Assembly (NCBI RefSeq): GCF_004366595.1
Contig: NZ_SORE01000010.1
Location: 183,519 to 247,518, forward strand
Direction of reading: 5' to 3'
From: Paraburkholderia rhizosphaerae
GTDB lineage: Bacteria; Pseudomonadota; Gammaproteobacteria; Burkholderiales; Burkholderiaceae
DNA: 64,000 nucleotides
The position numbers were made by a program, and so were the translations under genes. Positions 52,609 to 62,674 of this stretch are shown here, one piece after another; the stretch's first letter is position 1, and each line of letters opens with the position of its first letter. Below the pieces are notes generated by a model. The model did no database searches and had not been told where the DNA came from. It worked only from the letters and a program-made list of their open reading frames with translations.

Positions 52609-54074
52609 CAGCAACCCTCCGCGACCGTTTCGTCGAAGATCTGCAGCGTGCGCGATGCGAGCCATTCGAGTTCGGCGGAATCCAGCACGTACGGCGGCAT
52701 CAGGTAGACGGTCGTGCCGATCGGGCGCAGCAGTACTTCGCGTTGCAGCGCGTGCTCGAAAAAGCGCCTCGAGAAGGTCTTCGCGACACGCGGGTCGTCG
52801 ATTGCGGCATCGAAGGCAACGATCGTCCCGCATTGGCGCAGGTTGCGCGCATGCGGATGCGTCGTCAGCGGTTCGAGCGCGGCGCGCAACTGCGCCGACT
52901 TTGCGGCATTGGCGGCGAGCACGTTGTCGCTCGCAAACAGGTCGAGTGTGGCAAGCGCCGCGCGGCACGCGAGTGGGTTGCCGGTATACGAGTGCGAATG
53001 CAGAAAGCCGCGCGTGGTGTCGTCGTCATAGAACGACTCGAAGATTTCGTCGCGCGACAATACGATCGACAACGGCAGATAGCCGCCGCTGATCCCCTTC
53101 GACAGACACAGAAAATCGGGCCACACGCCAGCCTGTTCGCACGCGAAGAAAGTGCCGGTGCGGCCGCAGCCGACTGCGATTTCATCGGCGATCAGATGCA
53201 CACCATAGCGGTCGCATAGCGCGCGCAAGCCGGCGATGTACGACGCGTCATGCATCGCCATGCCGGCCGCGCACTGCACGAGCGGCTCGACGATCAGCGC
53301 CGCGATATTCGTGCCGCGTGCCTCGAACAGCATGCGCACGTTGTCGAGCGCACGGCGCGCGACATCCGCGGCCGTTTCGCCGTCGCTCGCGTGGCGCGCA
53401 TCCGGCGACTCGACGACATGCGCGTGACGGATCAGCGGATCGTACGCGTCCCTGAAGAGCGCGACATCGGTCACGCCGAGCGCGCCGATTGTTTCGCCGT
53501 GGTATCCGTTCGCGACGCAGACAAACTCGCGCTTGAAGTCGTAGCCGCGATTGCGCCACGCGTGAAAACTCATCTTCAGCGCGATCTCGACTGCCGACGC
53601 GCCATCGGATGCGAAGAACGCATGACCGAGCGTGTGCCGGGTGAGCGCGGCGAGCCGCTCGGCCAGTTCGACCGCGGGTTCGTGCGTGCAGCCGGCGAGC
53701 ATCGCGTGCTCGAGCGTGTCGAGCTGCGCCTTCAACGCCGCGTTGATGCGCGGATTCGCGTGGCCGAACAGATTGACCCACCACGAGCTGATTGCGTCGA
53801 GGTAGCGCCGGCCAGAACGGTCGTAGAGCCAGGGCCCGTCGCCGCGCGCGATCGGCAAAAGCGGCAGCCGCTCGTGATGTTTCATCTGCGTGCACGGATG
53901 CCAGACGGCGCGAAGACTGCGCGCGACCCAGTCGTCAGCGTTGGTGTCGCTGATCGTTGCGTGGGCTGTTCCGCGGGTTGTACCGCGGTTTCCGTTGGTT
54001 GCTTGCGTTTCCAAAACCACTCCGGGGCAAAACGCGTACAGGCTGCGCGGGTGCGGGAGCCGTGCACGGGTCAT
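52608..54074 (-). CDS. bioA: Adenosylmethionine-8-amino-7-oxononanoate aminotransferase
   Basis: Class III PLP aminotransferase. [59 protein letters not shown] and the PLP lysine in [14 protein letters not shown] identify BioA. It converts KAPA to DAPA using SAM as amino donor. The start is uncertain: conserved sequence begins at DDWVARSL, about 440 residues from the end. I use ATG 54074 (488 residues), but a TTG at 54014 behind CGGAG would give 468 residues, nearer the normal length. First gene of the biotin operon. Confidence 0.93.
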   Translation of the reverse strand: MTRARLPHPRSLYAFCPGVVLETQATNGNRGTTRGTAHATISDTNADDWVARSLRAVWHPCTQMKHHERLPLLPIARGDGPWLYDRSGRRYLDAISSWWVNLFGHANPRINAALKAQLDTLEHAMLAGCTHEPAVELAERLAALTRHTLGHAFFASDGASAVEIALKMSFHAWRNRGYDFKREFVCVANGYHGETIGALGVTDVALFRDAYDPLIRHAHVVESPDARHASDGETAADVARRALDNVRMLFEARGTNIAALIVEPLVQCAAGMAMHDASYIAGLRALCDRYGVHLIADEIAVGCGRTGTFFACEQAGVWPDFLCLSKGISGGYLPLSIVLSRDEIFESFYDDDTTRGFLHSHSYTGNPLACRAALATLDLFASDNVLAANAAKSAQLRAALEPLTTHPHARNLRQCGTIVAFDAAIDDPRVAKTFSRRFFEHALQREVLLRPIGTTVYLMPPYVLDSAELEWLASRTLQIFDETVAEGC

Positions 54075-54461
54075 ACGAATGCAAAAGGGCAAATCGGAGC
54101 GCTGACGCGCCCCGACTAACGCGGCGAGCGCGGGGGAGGCAGTGAGATTAACGCGTAATCGGGCGCAATGCACCATGTGGAAATTGTCGCGCGGCGCCCG
54201 TGCGGTGCTTGATTCGTAACGGTTTTTCGACGATCGATGCAGCTTCGCGCGGATCGCTTGCGAAAGACGCAAATCGATGCAGTTGACGACGTCAGAGTGA
54301 GCGGAACCGTCAGGAAGACATGTGGCGCGGATGGCACTGCGTCGGGCTGAGCGAAGCCACATCCCGCCTATCAAGATGAAGATATGAAAAAGGCGCAATC
54401 AGGTTGCGCCTTTGGTGGACTGCCGCGGGATGCCGCACTGAAGATCGTTCAGATCAATAGA
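54075..54461. other. Intergenic region upstream of bioA
   Basis: 387 bp between the bioA start and the next gene. It should contain the bio operon promoter (minus strand) and holds the terminator of the upstream hydrolase. I did not find a classical BirA-type operator (TTGTAAACC and its inverse). Confidence 0.5.
54386..54410 (-). terminator. Intrinsic terminator of the secreted hydrolase gene
   Basis: GGCGCAA (54392-54398) and TTGCGCC (54404-54410) pair around a 5-nt loop. On the minus strand, TTTTTC follows (A-run 54386-54391). It lies about 50 bp after the hydrolase stop. Confidence 0.8.
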
Positions 54462-55745
54462 TCAATTGCTGGCGAGTGCCGGCTTGCTGTCGGACTTCGA
54501 ATTGTTGTTGTCGTTGCCGTTTTCGGCCGTCTGCGTATCGGACGAGCTCTGCTTCCAGACCACTGTATCGTTCACCGCATACAGCCGGCACGGATCGCTG
54601 CTTTGCTTCTGGCAATTGGTCACGGCCATTGCCATCGGATCGTCGCCGCCCTCGGCCCACGACCAGGCGCCCGATGCCGACACCGCGAACGCGCGGCTCG
54701 GATACTGGTGCAGGAAGTTGCGATAGCCATTGCGGCCGGCATCGTCGATAAAGGGCACGGAGCCGACGGAATCGATCGATGCGAAGTCGGTCGGTTTCGG
54801 CTGCGAGGGCTCGGACACCTGGTACTGAACGCGCGTCGGCATGCCGATGCGCGCGAGGAAGCGTTCAACCGACGGCCACCAGATATGCACGCCGTCACGA
54901 TCGCCGACGAGGCGATGCGCGTCGTTCTTGTACATGCCGAAGTCGACCATCTTCGAATTCGCGGCATGCGCGTCGTATGCGGCGTACATTTGCGACACGA
55001 GTTCCGGCGACCAGATCGAGTCGTTATCGCCGTACAGCCAGAGCGAGGGCACGCGTGCCTGTTCGCCATAGGTGCCGAACGCGCGCGTCAGGTTGCCTTG
55101 CCAGTCGGTGCACGCATCCTGACGCAGGCCGCCCGAGAAATTGATCAGTCCACGCACGCCCGATGCGGCGTCGGCGCCGTAAGCGATCGTCGCGAGACCG
55201 CCGTGCGAGGTGCCGGCGATCACGATGTGCTGGGCGTCGACATACGATTGCTTAGCCATGAAGTCGACCGTCGACGCGACGTCGGCCGCCTGGCTCAAGC
55301 CGTTGCGTTCGACGTTGCAGCCGTCCTGCACATACGTGCCACCCGACTGCGCGAAACCTTGCCGGTTTGGCGCAACCACCACATAACCGCGCCGCACGAA
55401 CTCGCGCGCAAACGACACAGGGTCGCTGCGAGCCTGCGAGCGCGGGTCGCCGTGAATCTTGCCGTGGTTGAAGACGACGAGCGGGAACGGGCCCGGGCCA
55501 TCGGGCTTGTAGATCGTCGTTTGCAGGGTGATCGACCCGTCCGGGCCGCCCGGAATGCCGATAACCTGTTCATTCAGATGAACGGTCGGCAGATAGTGGT
55601 CGTCATCGAACGCAATACGCGGCACGGTGGCGTTCGAAAGCGGGCCGCCATCGGTGGTCGTGCCCGCCTGCGCAGCGACCGTCGCGGCCAGTGCTGCACA
55701 CGCCGCCACCATCGCACACCCCGTTCGGATTTTCCTGAACATCAT
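54462..55745 (-). CDS. Exported alpha/beta hydrolase
   Basis: 427 residues from ATG 55745. Signal peptide visible (MVAACAALAATVAAQA, cleavage near residue 27). Alpha/beta-hydrolase core: FPLVVFNHGKIHGD (oxyanion loop), nucleophile Ser in AGTSHGGLAT, acid Asp in YGDNDSIW and His in NDAHRLV. It resembles the dienelactone-hydrolase/PET-hydrolase-like clan of exported esterases; substrate unknown. The last ~30 residues are Asn/Ser/Asp-rich and probably disordered. A TTG six codons upstream is a possible alternative start. Confidence 0.85.
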   Translation of the reverse strand: MMFRKIRTGCAMVAACAALAATVAAQAGTTTDGGPLSNATVPRIAFDDDHYLPTVHLNEQVIGIPGGPDGSITLQTTIYKPDGPGPFPLVVFNHGKIHGDPRSQARSDPVSFAREFVRRGYVVVAPNRQGFAQSGGTYVQDGCNVERNGLSQAADVASTVDFMAKQSYVDAQHIVIAGTSHGGLATIAYGADAASGVRGLINFSGGLRQDACTDWQGNLTRAFGTYGEQARVPSLWLYGDNDSIWSPELVSQMYAAYDAHAANSKMVDFGMYKNDAHRLVGDRDGVHIWWPSVERFLARIGMPTRVQYQVSEPSQPKPTDFASIDSVGSVPFIDDAGRNGYRNFLHQYPSRAFAVSASGAWSWAEGGDDPMAMAVTNCQKQSSDPCRLYAVNDTVVWKQSSSDTQTAENGNDNNNSKSDSKPALASN

Positions 55746-56288
55746 CCGGTTACCCGCTTCCAATAACGCCTGAATATTGCCTGCCCGGTGTGAAGGTTTG
55801 GCCTGCTACAAGCAGACAAAACAGTTCACTTGCGTGTGGAACATGCGTTCACACGCCGATCGAATCGCACCGAATGAATGCCACTAAAGTCGGCGCCACC
55901 CCACGCACCGAAGAAGAACGTCACGCGATGTCGTCAAGGCACGCGTCGCATCAAAAAAGAACCCTGCTACGCTGGCCTGGACATCATGCGGGGGCGGTGT
56001 CTCCGCGCCTCCACAACGGACGTTCAAGACTATGGCTCGATCCTGGCACGACAATTTCCCTTTGTGCAATTCAGTACAAACCCCTGCCGCGCGAATTATG
56101 TTTGGAGAAACGCGTATGTCGCCACGCGAAGCCGCGCCGCTGCTGGTTGCGCGTAAAAATTGCGGCCTGAAAATGTCGTGGACAACCAACGAATCGGGCT
56201 GCGTCACAAACACAATTTAAAGGGAGCGGTCCCGAATATTTGTGTTCTTTCCGTGACGTGAAATAAATCTGTAATAAAAAAGATGAAG
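55746..56288. other. Long intergenic region between the hydrolase and ychJ genes
   Basis: 543 bp. It includes the hydrolase promoter side and an AT-rich stretch (56210-56285) past the ychJ stop. A 34-codon frame (56116-56220) behind GGAGAAA has no family support. No hairpin with T-tract was recognised. Confidence 0.45.
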
Positions 56289-56780
56289 TCAGCGATCGCT
56301 TACGTCGCCGTCGACATAGCGCCATCGTCCGTCGTCGCCGCGTACGAACCGGCTCGATTCATGGAGCCGGTGCGCGCGTCCGCCAACCTTGTAACGGGCG
56401 ACAAATTCGACTTCGGCATGCGTGTCATCGACGGCGGAGAAGCGTTTGATTTGCAGACCAAGCCAGCGTGGCGCGTCGCTCGCCGATGGATCCACGTCGA
56501 GGTCCGCGGGGCATGTATGCGGCGCCCAGGTTGCGCGCAGGTAGTCGGTATCGCCGAGCACGTATGCGCTATACCGCGAGCGCATCAGTTCGAGCGCGGT
56601 GGGCGCGGGCATGCCACCGTCGAGAAAGCGGCCGCAGCAGTCGGCAAAGCGCGGCCCGTGGCCCGCTGGTAACGACCGGCTGCGCTGTCCCTGCGCCGGC
56701 TCGGGCGTTGCGCCGCCGCATGGGCAGAGCGAAGGCCGTGCTGTCCTTGCCGCAACGTTCGGGTTTGCGCTGGATGTCAT
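56289..56780 (-). CDS. ychJ: YchJ family (UPF0225) SEC-C-type metal-binding protein
   Basis: 163 residues. N-terminal zinc-binding cysteines C19, C21, C48 and C49 (CPCGG ... FADCCG) and the conserved ELMRSRYSAYVLGDTDYLRATW are the YchJ/UPF0225 signature. The domain resembles NTF2-like folds with a SEC-C zinc motif. Function unknown. It starts only 4 bp after the acyl-CoA dehydrogenase stop, so it is the last gene of that operon. Confidence 0.9.
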   Translation of the reverse strand: MTSSANPNVAARTARPSLCPCGGATPEPAQGQRSRSLPAGHGPRFADCCGRFLDGGMPAPTALELMRSRYSAYVLGDTDYLRATWAPHTCPADLDVDPSASDAPRWLGLQIKRFSAVDDTHAEVEFVARYKVGGRAHRLHESSRFVRGDDGRWRYVDGDVSDR

Positions 56781-56784
56781 TGTG

Positions 56785-57921
56785 TCAATTCAGGCCGCGG
56801 GCAATCAGGATCTTCTGGATGTCGCTCGTGCCCTCGTAGATCTGGCAGACACGGACGTCACGATAGATGCGTTCGACCGGAAAGTCGCTTAGATAGCCGT
56901 AGCCGCCGTGTATCTGCAGTGCGGCCGAGCAGATCCGCTCGGCCGCTTCCGACGCGAACAGTTTCGCCATCGCGGCTTCCGTGAGGCACGGCTGCCCGGC
57001 GTCCTTCAGCGATGCGGCGTGCCAGATCAACTGTCGCGCCGCTTCGAGTTGCGTGGCCATCTCGGCGAGCCGGAACTGCACCGCCTGGTGTTCGAAAATC
57101 GGCTGGCCGAAGCTTTCGCGCTGTTTCGCGTAAGCGATTGCCGCTTCGAGCGCCGCGCGCGCCATCCCGACGCTTTGCGCGGCGATGCCGATGCGGCCGC
57201 CCTCAAGCCCCGACAACGCAATGCGATATCCGTCGCCTTCGTTGCCGATCAAATTCCCGGCCGGCACACGGCACTGCTCGAACACGATCTGCGCCGTATC
57301 GGAAGAATGCTGGCCAAGCTTGTCTTCGACGCGAGCGACGATATAACCCGGCGTATCCGTCGGCACGATAAACGCACTGATGCCGCGCTTACCGGCGTCG
57401 CGGTCGGTGACCGCCATCACGATCGCGAGGTCACCGTTCTTGCCGCTCGTAATGAACTGCTTGACGCCGTTCAGCACATACGCGCTGCCGTTGTCGATGC
57501 GCTGTGCGGTGGTGCGCAGCGCGGACGCGTCGGAGCCGGCTTGCGGTTCGGTCAGACAGAACGCGCCGAGCATGTCGCCACGGGCGAGCGGCGTCAGCCA
57601 GTCGCGCTTCTGCGCATCATTGCCATAAGTGAGAAGAATGCTGCACACCGGGCAATTGTTGACGGAGATCGCGGTCGATGTGCCGCCGTCGCCCGCTGCG
57701 ATTTCCTCGAGAATCAGCGCGAGCGCCAGCGCGTCGAGACCGGCCCCACCCCAGTTGTCCGGCACCAGCACGCCGTACGCGCCGAGTTCGGCGAGGCCCT
57801 TGTGCACGTCGGCGGGGAATGTGCGGTCGCGGTCCCATTGCGCGGCATGCGGCGTGATTTCGGCGCGCACAAACGCACGTACCGCATCGCGGATCATCAA
57901 GTGATCCTGATCGAGCACCAT
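56785..57921 (-). CDS. Acyl-CoA dehydrogenase
   Basis: 378 residues. FAD acyl-CoA dehydrogenase fold: CLTEPQAGSDASALRTTA, VLNGVKQFITSG, GLEGGRIGIAAQSVGMA, QIHGGYGYLSDFPVERIYRD and catalytic E363 in IYEGTSDIQ. The Glu position is that of short/medium/branched-chain enzymes (SCAD/SBCAD). It oxidises an acyl-CoA to the 2-enoyl-CoA, passing electrons to ETF. ATG 57921 has AGGAGAC upstream. Part of the can-thiolase-ACD-ychJ run. Confidence 0.93.
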   Translation of the reverse strand: MVLDQDHLMIRDAVRAFVRAEITPHAAQWDRDRTFPADVHKGLAELGAYGVLVPDNWGGAGLDALALALILEEIAAGDGGTSTAISVNNCPVCSILLTYGNDAQKRDWLTPLARGDMLGAFCLTEPQAGSDASALRTTAQRIDNGSAYVLNGVKQFITSGKNGDLAIVMAVTDRDAGKRGISAFIVPTDTPGYIVARVEDKLGQHSSDTAQIVFEQCRVPAGNLIGNEGDGYRIALSGLEGGRIGIAAQSVGMARAALEAAIAYAKQRESFGQPIFEHQAVQFRLAEMATQLEAARQLIWHAASLKDAGQPCLTEAAMAKLFASEAAERICSAALQIHGGYGYLSDFPVERIYRDVRVCQIYEGTSDIQKILIARGLN

Positions 57922-58021
57922 CGGCGCGTCTCCTGTTCGTTGCCGATCGCGGAGGTCCGCGGTCCGCGATCGTTGAAGCTTTACCAGTCGAGCGGCGTGC
58001 CGTCGTATTTCCGCGCCGTTA

Positions 58022-59212
58022 TCACAGCAGTTCGATGCCCATCGCGGTCGCTTCTCCGCCGCCGATGCACAGGCTCGCGACGCCACGCTTGAGCCCGCGA
58101 TGCTTCAACGCGCCGAGCAGCGTCACCAGAATGCGCGCGCCGGACGCGCCGATCGGGTGACCGAGCGCGCACGCGCCGCCGTGCACATTGACTTTCGCAT
58201 GCGGCAAACCGTGCTCTTTCATTGCTGCCATCGTCACCACCGCAAACGCTTCGTTGATCTCGTACAGATCGACGTCGTCCTCGCGCCAGCCGTTTTTGTC
58301 GAACAGTTTGCGCAGCGCGCCGACCGGTGCGGTCGTGAATTTCGCCGGTTCCTGAGCGAACGTCGTATGGCCGACCACGCGCGCGAGCGGCGTGACGCCA
58401 AGCCGCTGCGCGGTCGACGCGCGCATCATCACGAGCGCCGCGGCGCCGTCCGAAATGGACGACGAGTTCGCTGCGGTGACCGTACCTGTTTTGCTGAAAG
58501 CGGGCTTGAGCGACGCAATCTTGTCGAGATTCGCCTTGAACGGCTGTTCGTCACGCTCGACGAGCACGTCGCCTTTGCGGCTTGTCACGGTAACCGGTGC
58601 GATTTCCCACGCGAACGAACCGTCTTCGTTCGCGCGTTTGGCGCGCGTCAGCGATTCGATCGCGAACGCGTCCTGTGCTTCGCGTGTGAAGTCGAACGAC
58701 GCTGCGCATTCCTCGGCGAACGTGCCCATCAGCCGGCCCTTGTCATACGCGTCCTCGAGGCCGTCGAGAAACATATGGTCGAGCACCTGGCCGTGGCCCA
58801 TCCGCATGCCGCCGCGCGCCTTCGGCAGCAGGTACGGCGCGTTCGTCATGCTCTCCATGCCGCCCGCCACGATCACGTCGGCTGAACCCGCGGCCAGCAT
58901 GTCGTGCGCGAACATCGCCGCGCGCATGCCGGAGCCGCACATCTTGTTGACCGTCGTGCAGCCGGTCGCGAGCGGCAGGCCCGCGCCGAGCGCCGCCTGG
59001 CGCGCCGGCGCCTGGCCCTGGCCGGCGGGCAGCACGCAGCCGATCACCGCTTCGTCGATCTGCCCGGGTTTGAGCCCCGCGCGCGCTACCGCCGCACCGA
59101 TCGCGGCCGCGCCGAGCTGCGGCGCGGTGAGCGCGGTGAAATCGCCCTGGAACGCCGCGATCGGCGTGCGCGCGGCGGCAACGATGACAATCGGATCGTT
59201 TGTCTCACTCAT
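58022..59212 (-). CDS. Acetyl-CoA C-acetyltransferase (thiolase)
   Basis: 396 residues, type II biosynthetic/degradative thiolase. The acyl-accepting cysteine C92 lies in NKMCGSGMR. NEAFAVV, GGACALGHPIGASG (catalytic His) and CIGGGEATA (second Cys) are complete. It condenses or cleaves acetoacetyl-CoA. Its start overlaps the carbonic anhydrase stop by 8 nt, so the two are coupled. About 100 bp separate it from the acyl-CoA dehydrogenase. Confidence 0.94.
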   Translation of the reverse strand: MSETNDPIVIVAAARTPIAAFQGDFTALTAPQLGAAAIGAAVARAGLKPGQIDEAVIGCVLPAGQGQAPARQAALGAGLPLATGCTTVNKMCGSGMRAAMFAHDMLAAGSADVIVAGGMESMTNAPYLLPKARGGMRMGHGQVLDHMFLDGLEDAYDKGRLMGTFAEECAASFDFTREAQDAFAIESLTRAKRANEDGSFAWEIAPVTVTSRKGDVLVERDEQPFKANLDKIASLKPAFSKTGTVTAANSSSISDGAAALVMMRASTAQRLGVTPLARVVGHTTFAQEPAKFTTAPVGALRKLFDKNGWREDDVDLYEINEAFAVVTMAAMKEHGLPHAKVNVHGGACALGHPIGASGARILVTLLGALKHRGLKRGVASLCIGGGEATAMGIELL

Positions 59213-59981
59213 GTTTCAGCTCCTTGATCACGCCGTGGACGACCTCGGACACGTCGCCGAGCTTCGCGGCATCGGCGGCCACGACATCGTTTTCAGCTTC
59301 ATGCGCATGGCTGGCCGACACCGCTGCGACGCAGTGCGCATACTTCGCTTCGAGTTGCCCCGGATCGTCGATTGTCATGCCGAGGTCGCGCACGCGGCCG
59401 TCGTGCACACCGTACGCCCAGCCATGAATGGTCAGATCCTGGCCGCGCGCCCACGCATCGGTGACGCTCGTCGTACGGCACACGTTGACGACCTGCTCGA
59501 TCGCATTGAGCTCGACAAGACGCCGGTGCCGCGCGTCACCGATCGGCCATTGATCGAGCAGTTCGGCGTGTTTCGCGCGCACGTCCTGCACGTGATGCAG
59601 CCAGTTGTCCGCGAGGCCGACGCGCCGGCCGAGTAGTGCGGCGCCGACGCCCGAGCAGCCGTAGTGGCCGACCACGAGAATGTGCTTGACCTTCAGCAGA
59701 TCGACGGCGAACTGGATCACCGACAGACAGTTCAGATCGCTGTGCACAACGACGTTCGCGATATTCCTGTGCACGAACACTTCGCCCGGCGGCAAGCCGA
59801 TGATCTGATTCGCCGGCACGCGCGAGTCCGAGCAGCCGATCCACAGATACTCAGGCGTCTGCTGATGCGCGAGACGCGAGAAGTAGTCGGGGTCTTCGGA
59901 CAGCTTGCGGTTGACCCACGCCTCGTTGTTGTCGAACAGGTGCGCGAGCGGGTGAGGAGTAGGAGTAGCGTTGGTAGTCAT
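59205..59981 (-). CDS. can: Beta-class carbonic anhydrase
   Basis: 258 residues. Zinc ligands C50 (with D52 and R54 in CSDSR), H106 and C109 (HYGC) define the beta class. It interconverts CO2 and bicarbonate in the cytoplasm. Longer than E. coli Can (220), with an extra C-terminal helical segment of about 35 residues (ASHAHEAENDVVAADAAKLG). First gene before thiolase, with an 8-nt overlap. Confidence 0.94.
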   Translation of the reverse strand: MTTNATPTPHPLAHLFDNNEAWVNRKLSEDPDYFSRLAHQQTPEYLWIGCSDSRVPANQIIGLPPGEVFVHRNIANVVVHSDLNCLSVIQFAVDLLKVKHILVVGHYGCSGVGAALLGRRVGLADNWLHHVQDVRAKHAELLDQWPIGDARHRRLVELNAIEQVVNVCRTTSVTDAWARGQDLTIHGWAYGVHDGRVRDLGMTIDDPGQLEAKYAHCVAAVSASHAHEAENDVVAADAAKLGDVSEVVHGVIKELKHE

Positions 59982-60117
59982 GATCGGTCGAAGCCGTGAG
60001 TGGCGTGATAAGGACCGGCATGCCGGTCCGTTGAAAGGTGCGATGCCGGCGCGCCGCGCGAGTCGCTCGGGTGCAGTCGTTCATGCGTGCGCCGTATCGG
60101 ATGCTTCATGCGATATC

Positions 60118-61920
60118 TCATGCGGCGCGCGCGGCCGGCGCCGTCGCAGGCGCGAAGCGCTCCGGGTAGCGGTTGCGAAATCGCAGGCCGCGGTCATACG
60201 GATAAAAGTCGGGCAGTTCGCCTTTGAGAATGTGGTCCTTGTGTCGCTGCCACAGCGCGGGATCGAAAAAATCCGCGTGATGCCGGATAAAAGACTTGCG
60301 CACGCGCGGGTCGCCCAGCAAAAACGTACCGTAAGTCTCGGGAAAGATGTCGTGCTGGCCGACCGTGTACCACGGTTCGCCGGACATCTCGTCTTCTTCG
60401 TTGCGCGGCGGCGGCACCGCGCGCACATTGCAATCGGTCAGGTATTCGATCTCGTCGTAATCGTAGAACACCACGCGGCCGTGCCGCGTGACACCGAAGT
60501 TCTTGTACAGCATGTCGCCCGGAAAGATATTCGCCTGCATCAATTCCTTGACCGCGTCGCCGTATTCCTTGATTGCGTGGTCGATGTCGTCGTCGGTGCC
60601 GCTTTGCAGGAACAGGTTAAGCGGCACCATGCGCCGCTCGATATACAGATGCTCGATCACGAGGTTGTCGCCTTCATATTCGAGCAGCGACGGCGCTTCT
60701 TTCTGCAACTCGCGCAACAGCGCATCGTCGATGCGCGACAGCGGCAGCGCGACGCTCGAATATTCGAGCGTGTCGGCCATCCGGCCAAGCCGGTCGTGAC
60801 GCTTGACGAGCTGATACTTCTCCTCGATTTGCGCGCGCGTCGTGTCCTTCGGTGGCGGGAATTGATCCTTGATCAACTTGAACACGTACGGGAACGAAGG
60901 CAGCGTGAACACAAGCATCACCAGGCCCTTGATGCCGGGCGCAACGGTGAACAGATCGCTCGAGTGCGACAGATGATGCAACAGGTCGCGATAAAACAGA
61001 TTCTTGCCCTGCTTCTGCAAGCCGACCGATGTGTAAATTTCCGCTTTCGGTTTGCCCGGCATCACCGTGCCGAGAAACTCGACAAACGCGGATGGCACTT
61101 CCATGTCGACCAGAAAATACGAGTGCGAAAAGCTGAAGATGATCAGCAACTGCTCTCGTTTGAGCAGTACCGTGTCGAGCGCGAGCAGGCCTGGCCGCAC
61201 ATGATGAACCGGTATTGCAAACGGCACCAGCAGATCGCCGTTGATTACGCGCCCGACTATATACGCAGCCTTGTTGCGGAAGAATAGCGACGACAGCACG
61301 TGAATCTGGAAGTTGGGTGCCTCGACGAACTGGCCGAACGTGTCGTGAATCGACTGCAGTACGCAACTCACGTCGCGCTTCAGATCTTCGAACGGCGGGT
61401 CGAGCTGGAAATTCGTGACGATGCGCTCGAGCGTTTCAGCAAAGCCGTCCTTGCCCGGGTAATAGGCGCGATACGTCGGCTTCGCCGCGGGCTCGTCGTT
61501 CTCGATGTACTCGGTCGAAATCGCCGGGCGCACGAATATGAAGTCGTTGTTGAAATAGGAGCGGTGCAGGATTTTGCAGCAAACGGAATTGAAGAACGTC
61601 TCCGCGCATTCAGGCTGACGGTGCGCAGTGAGCAGGCCGATATAGTGCAACTTGATCTGCTGCCAGACTTCGTTGTCGATATTTTCCGCGTCGTAGTCGT
61701 CTTCGAGTCGTTCGACACATTCCCGCACGCGCTCGTCGTACGACGTGATGCGTTCGCGCGCGAGGCGCGCAATGCCGTGCCAGTCCGCTGCTTCGAACAG
61801 ATCTTTCGCGTCGATCGCCGCATCGCGGAAGATCCGGTAGTGCCGGTCGAAGCCTTCGAGCATCGCTTGCGCGACGTCGAAGCCGATTTGCGACGACAGC
61901 AGTTTAGGAAAATGATTCAT
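60118..61920 (-). CDS. aceK: Isocitrate dehydrogenase kinase/phosphatase
   Basis: 600 residues, the normal AceK length. [43 protein letters not shown] and the kinase-like catalytic end [19 protein letters not shown] followed by YLTDCN are diagnostic. It reversibly phosphorylates isocitrate dehydrogenase and sets flux between the TCA cycle and glyoxylate bypass. ATG 61920 gives the family N-terminus ([20 protein letters not shown]). The gene lies upstream of can on the same strand with a 136-bp gap. Confidence 0.95.
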   Translation of the reverse strand: MNHFPKLLSSQIGFDVAQAMLEGFDRHYRIFRDAAIDAKDLFEAADWHGIARLARERITSYDERVRECVERLEDDYDAENIDNEVWQQIKLHYIGLLTAHRQPECAETFFNSVCCKILHRSYFNNDFIFVRPAISTEYIENDEPAAKPTYRAYYPGKDGFAETLERIVTNFQLDPPFEDLKRDVSCVLQSIHDTFGQFVEAPNFQIHVLSSLFFRNKAAYIVGRVINGDLLVPFAIPVHHVRPGLLALDTVLLKREQLLIIFSFSHSYFLVDMEVPSAFVEFLGTVMPGKPKAEIYTSVGLQKQGKNLFYRDLLHHLSHSSDLFTVAPGIKGLVMLVFTLPSFPYVFKLIKDQFPPPKDTTRAQIEEKYQLVKRHDRLGRMADTLEYSSVALPLSRIDDALLRELQKEAPSLLEYEGDNLVIEHLYIERRMVPLNLFLQSGTDDDIDHAIKEYGDAVKELMQANIFPGDMLYKNFGVTRHGRVVFYDYDEIEYLTDCNVRAVPPPRNEEDEMSGEPWYTVGQHDIFPETYGTFLLGDPRVRKSFIRHHADFFDPALWQRHKDHILKGELPDFYPYDRGLRFRNRYPERFAPATAPAARAA

Positions 61921-61998
61921 GTCGACCGTGCATTCAACAATGTCGTGAGGACACCCGTTATTGTAGCGTTCGCGCAAGCCGCGTCTGCGGTATGTGCG

Positions 61999-62487
61999 TC
62001 AGTTCCGTTCCGGCTGAGCGCTGGTATGGGGGCGAGGAGCTTCCTGTTCCTGCGGTTGCTTGTCCCGCGGCGTTTGCCGGTGCGTGCGCGGTTGTGCCTG
62101 CTTTCCGCCGCGCTCGAGCAGCGCGCGCGCCTGTGCTTCGTATTGCGCGAGATCTTCGAGCGTCGCGTTCAGATCCTCGCGCTGCCGCTCGAGTACTTCG
62201 CGATGACGAACGACGGTCGCAAGGAATGCATGCAGTTGCGGCACCGTGTCGGTTGGCGATTCATACAGGTCCAGCAGATCGCGAATTTCCGAAAGCGTGA
62301 AGCCGAGGCGCTTGCCGCGCAGCGTCAGCTTCAACCGCGTGCGATCGCGGCCGGAATACACACGACGCAAGCCGCTTGAACCTTCGCGGCTCGGCGAGAG
62401 TAAACCCTGGTCTTCGTAGAAGCGGATTGCACGCGGCGTGACGTCGAATTCGCGTGCGAGCTCGGTGATCGTGTATTGCACCGTCAT
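61999..62487 (-). CDS. MerR family regulator, LiuR-like
   Basis: 162 residues. N-terminal MerR HTH (YTITELAREFDVTPRAIRFY, then EDQGLLSP) followed by a helical dimerisation domain (LSEIRDLLDLYES, HREVLERQREDLNATLEDL). It lacks the cysteines of metal-sensing MerR proteins. Sequence and context match LiuR-type regulators of branched-chain and fatty acid degradation in Proteobacteria. The C-terminal ~35 residues are Gln/Pro/Arg-rich. A palindromic box upstream matches the known LiuR motif type. Confidence 0.87.
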   Translation of the reverse strand: MTVQYTITELAREFDVTPRAIRFYEDQGLLSPSREGSSGLRRVYSGRDRTRLKLTLRGKRLGFTLSEIRDLLDLYESPTDTVPQLHAFLATVVRHREVLERQREDLNATLEDLAQYEAQARALLERGGKQAQPRTHRQTPRDKQPQEQEAPRPHTSAQPERN

Positions 62488-62552
62488 GGTTCGGCTTTCC
62501 GATGGGGCAGCCCGGCCGCCTGCCGGGCATGATCCCGAATTGGGCGATAGAA

Positions 62553-62574
62553 TGGACGTTTACGTTATCGTCAA
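62553..62574. promoter_or_regulatory. LiuR-like operator in the divergent promoter
   Basis: The site holds the pattern GACGTTTACG followed by TTATCGTCAA, a near-palindrome with repeated ACGT/CGT units. LiuR boxes of Proteobacteria have this ACGTTTACGTxxACGT form (recalled, not searched). It sits 66 bp before the MerR gene and about 100 bp before the divergent MBL gene, fitting autoregulation and control of both. Confidence 0.6.
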
Positions 62575-62674
62575 CTTGCGCAAAGTGCAACGGCGCCTGG
62601 CGTGACCACACCGGGCGCGCGGCATCGCATTGACGCGGCCGCGCGGCCCGTTTGCAGCGAGCAGGTTTTTTCCG

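Noticed and set aside
56116..56220. 34-codon frame behind GGAGAAA
   Set aside because: Too short and without family support; a small protein cannot be excluded but evidence is only a weak ribosome-binding site.
56908..58092. 394-codon plus-strand open frame
   Set aside because: Antisense to the acyl-CoA dehydrogenase, whose sequence is fully recognisable.
59971..61287. 438-codon plus-strand open frame
   Set aside because: Antisense to aceK; no domain, typical shadow composition.
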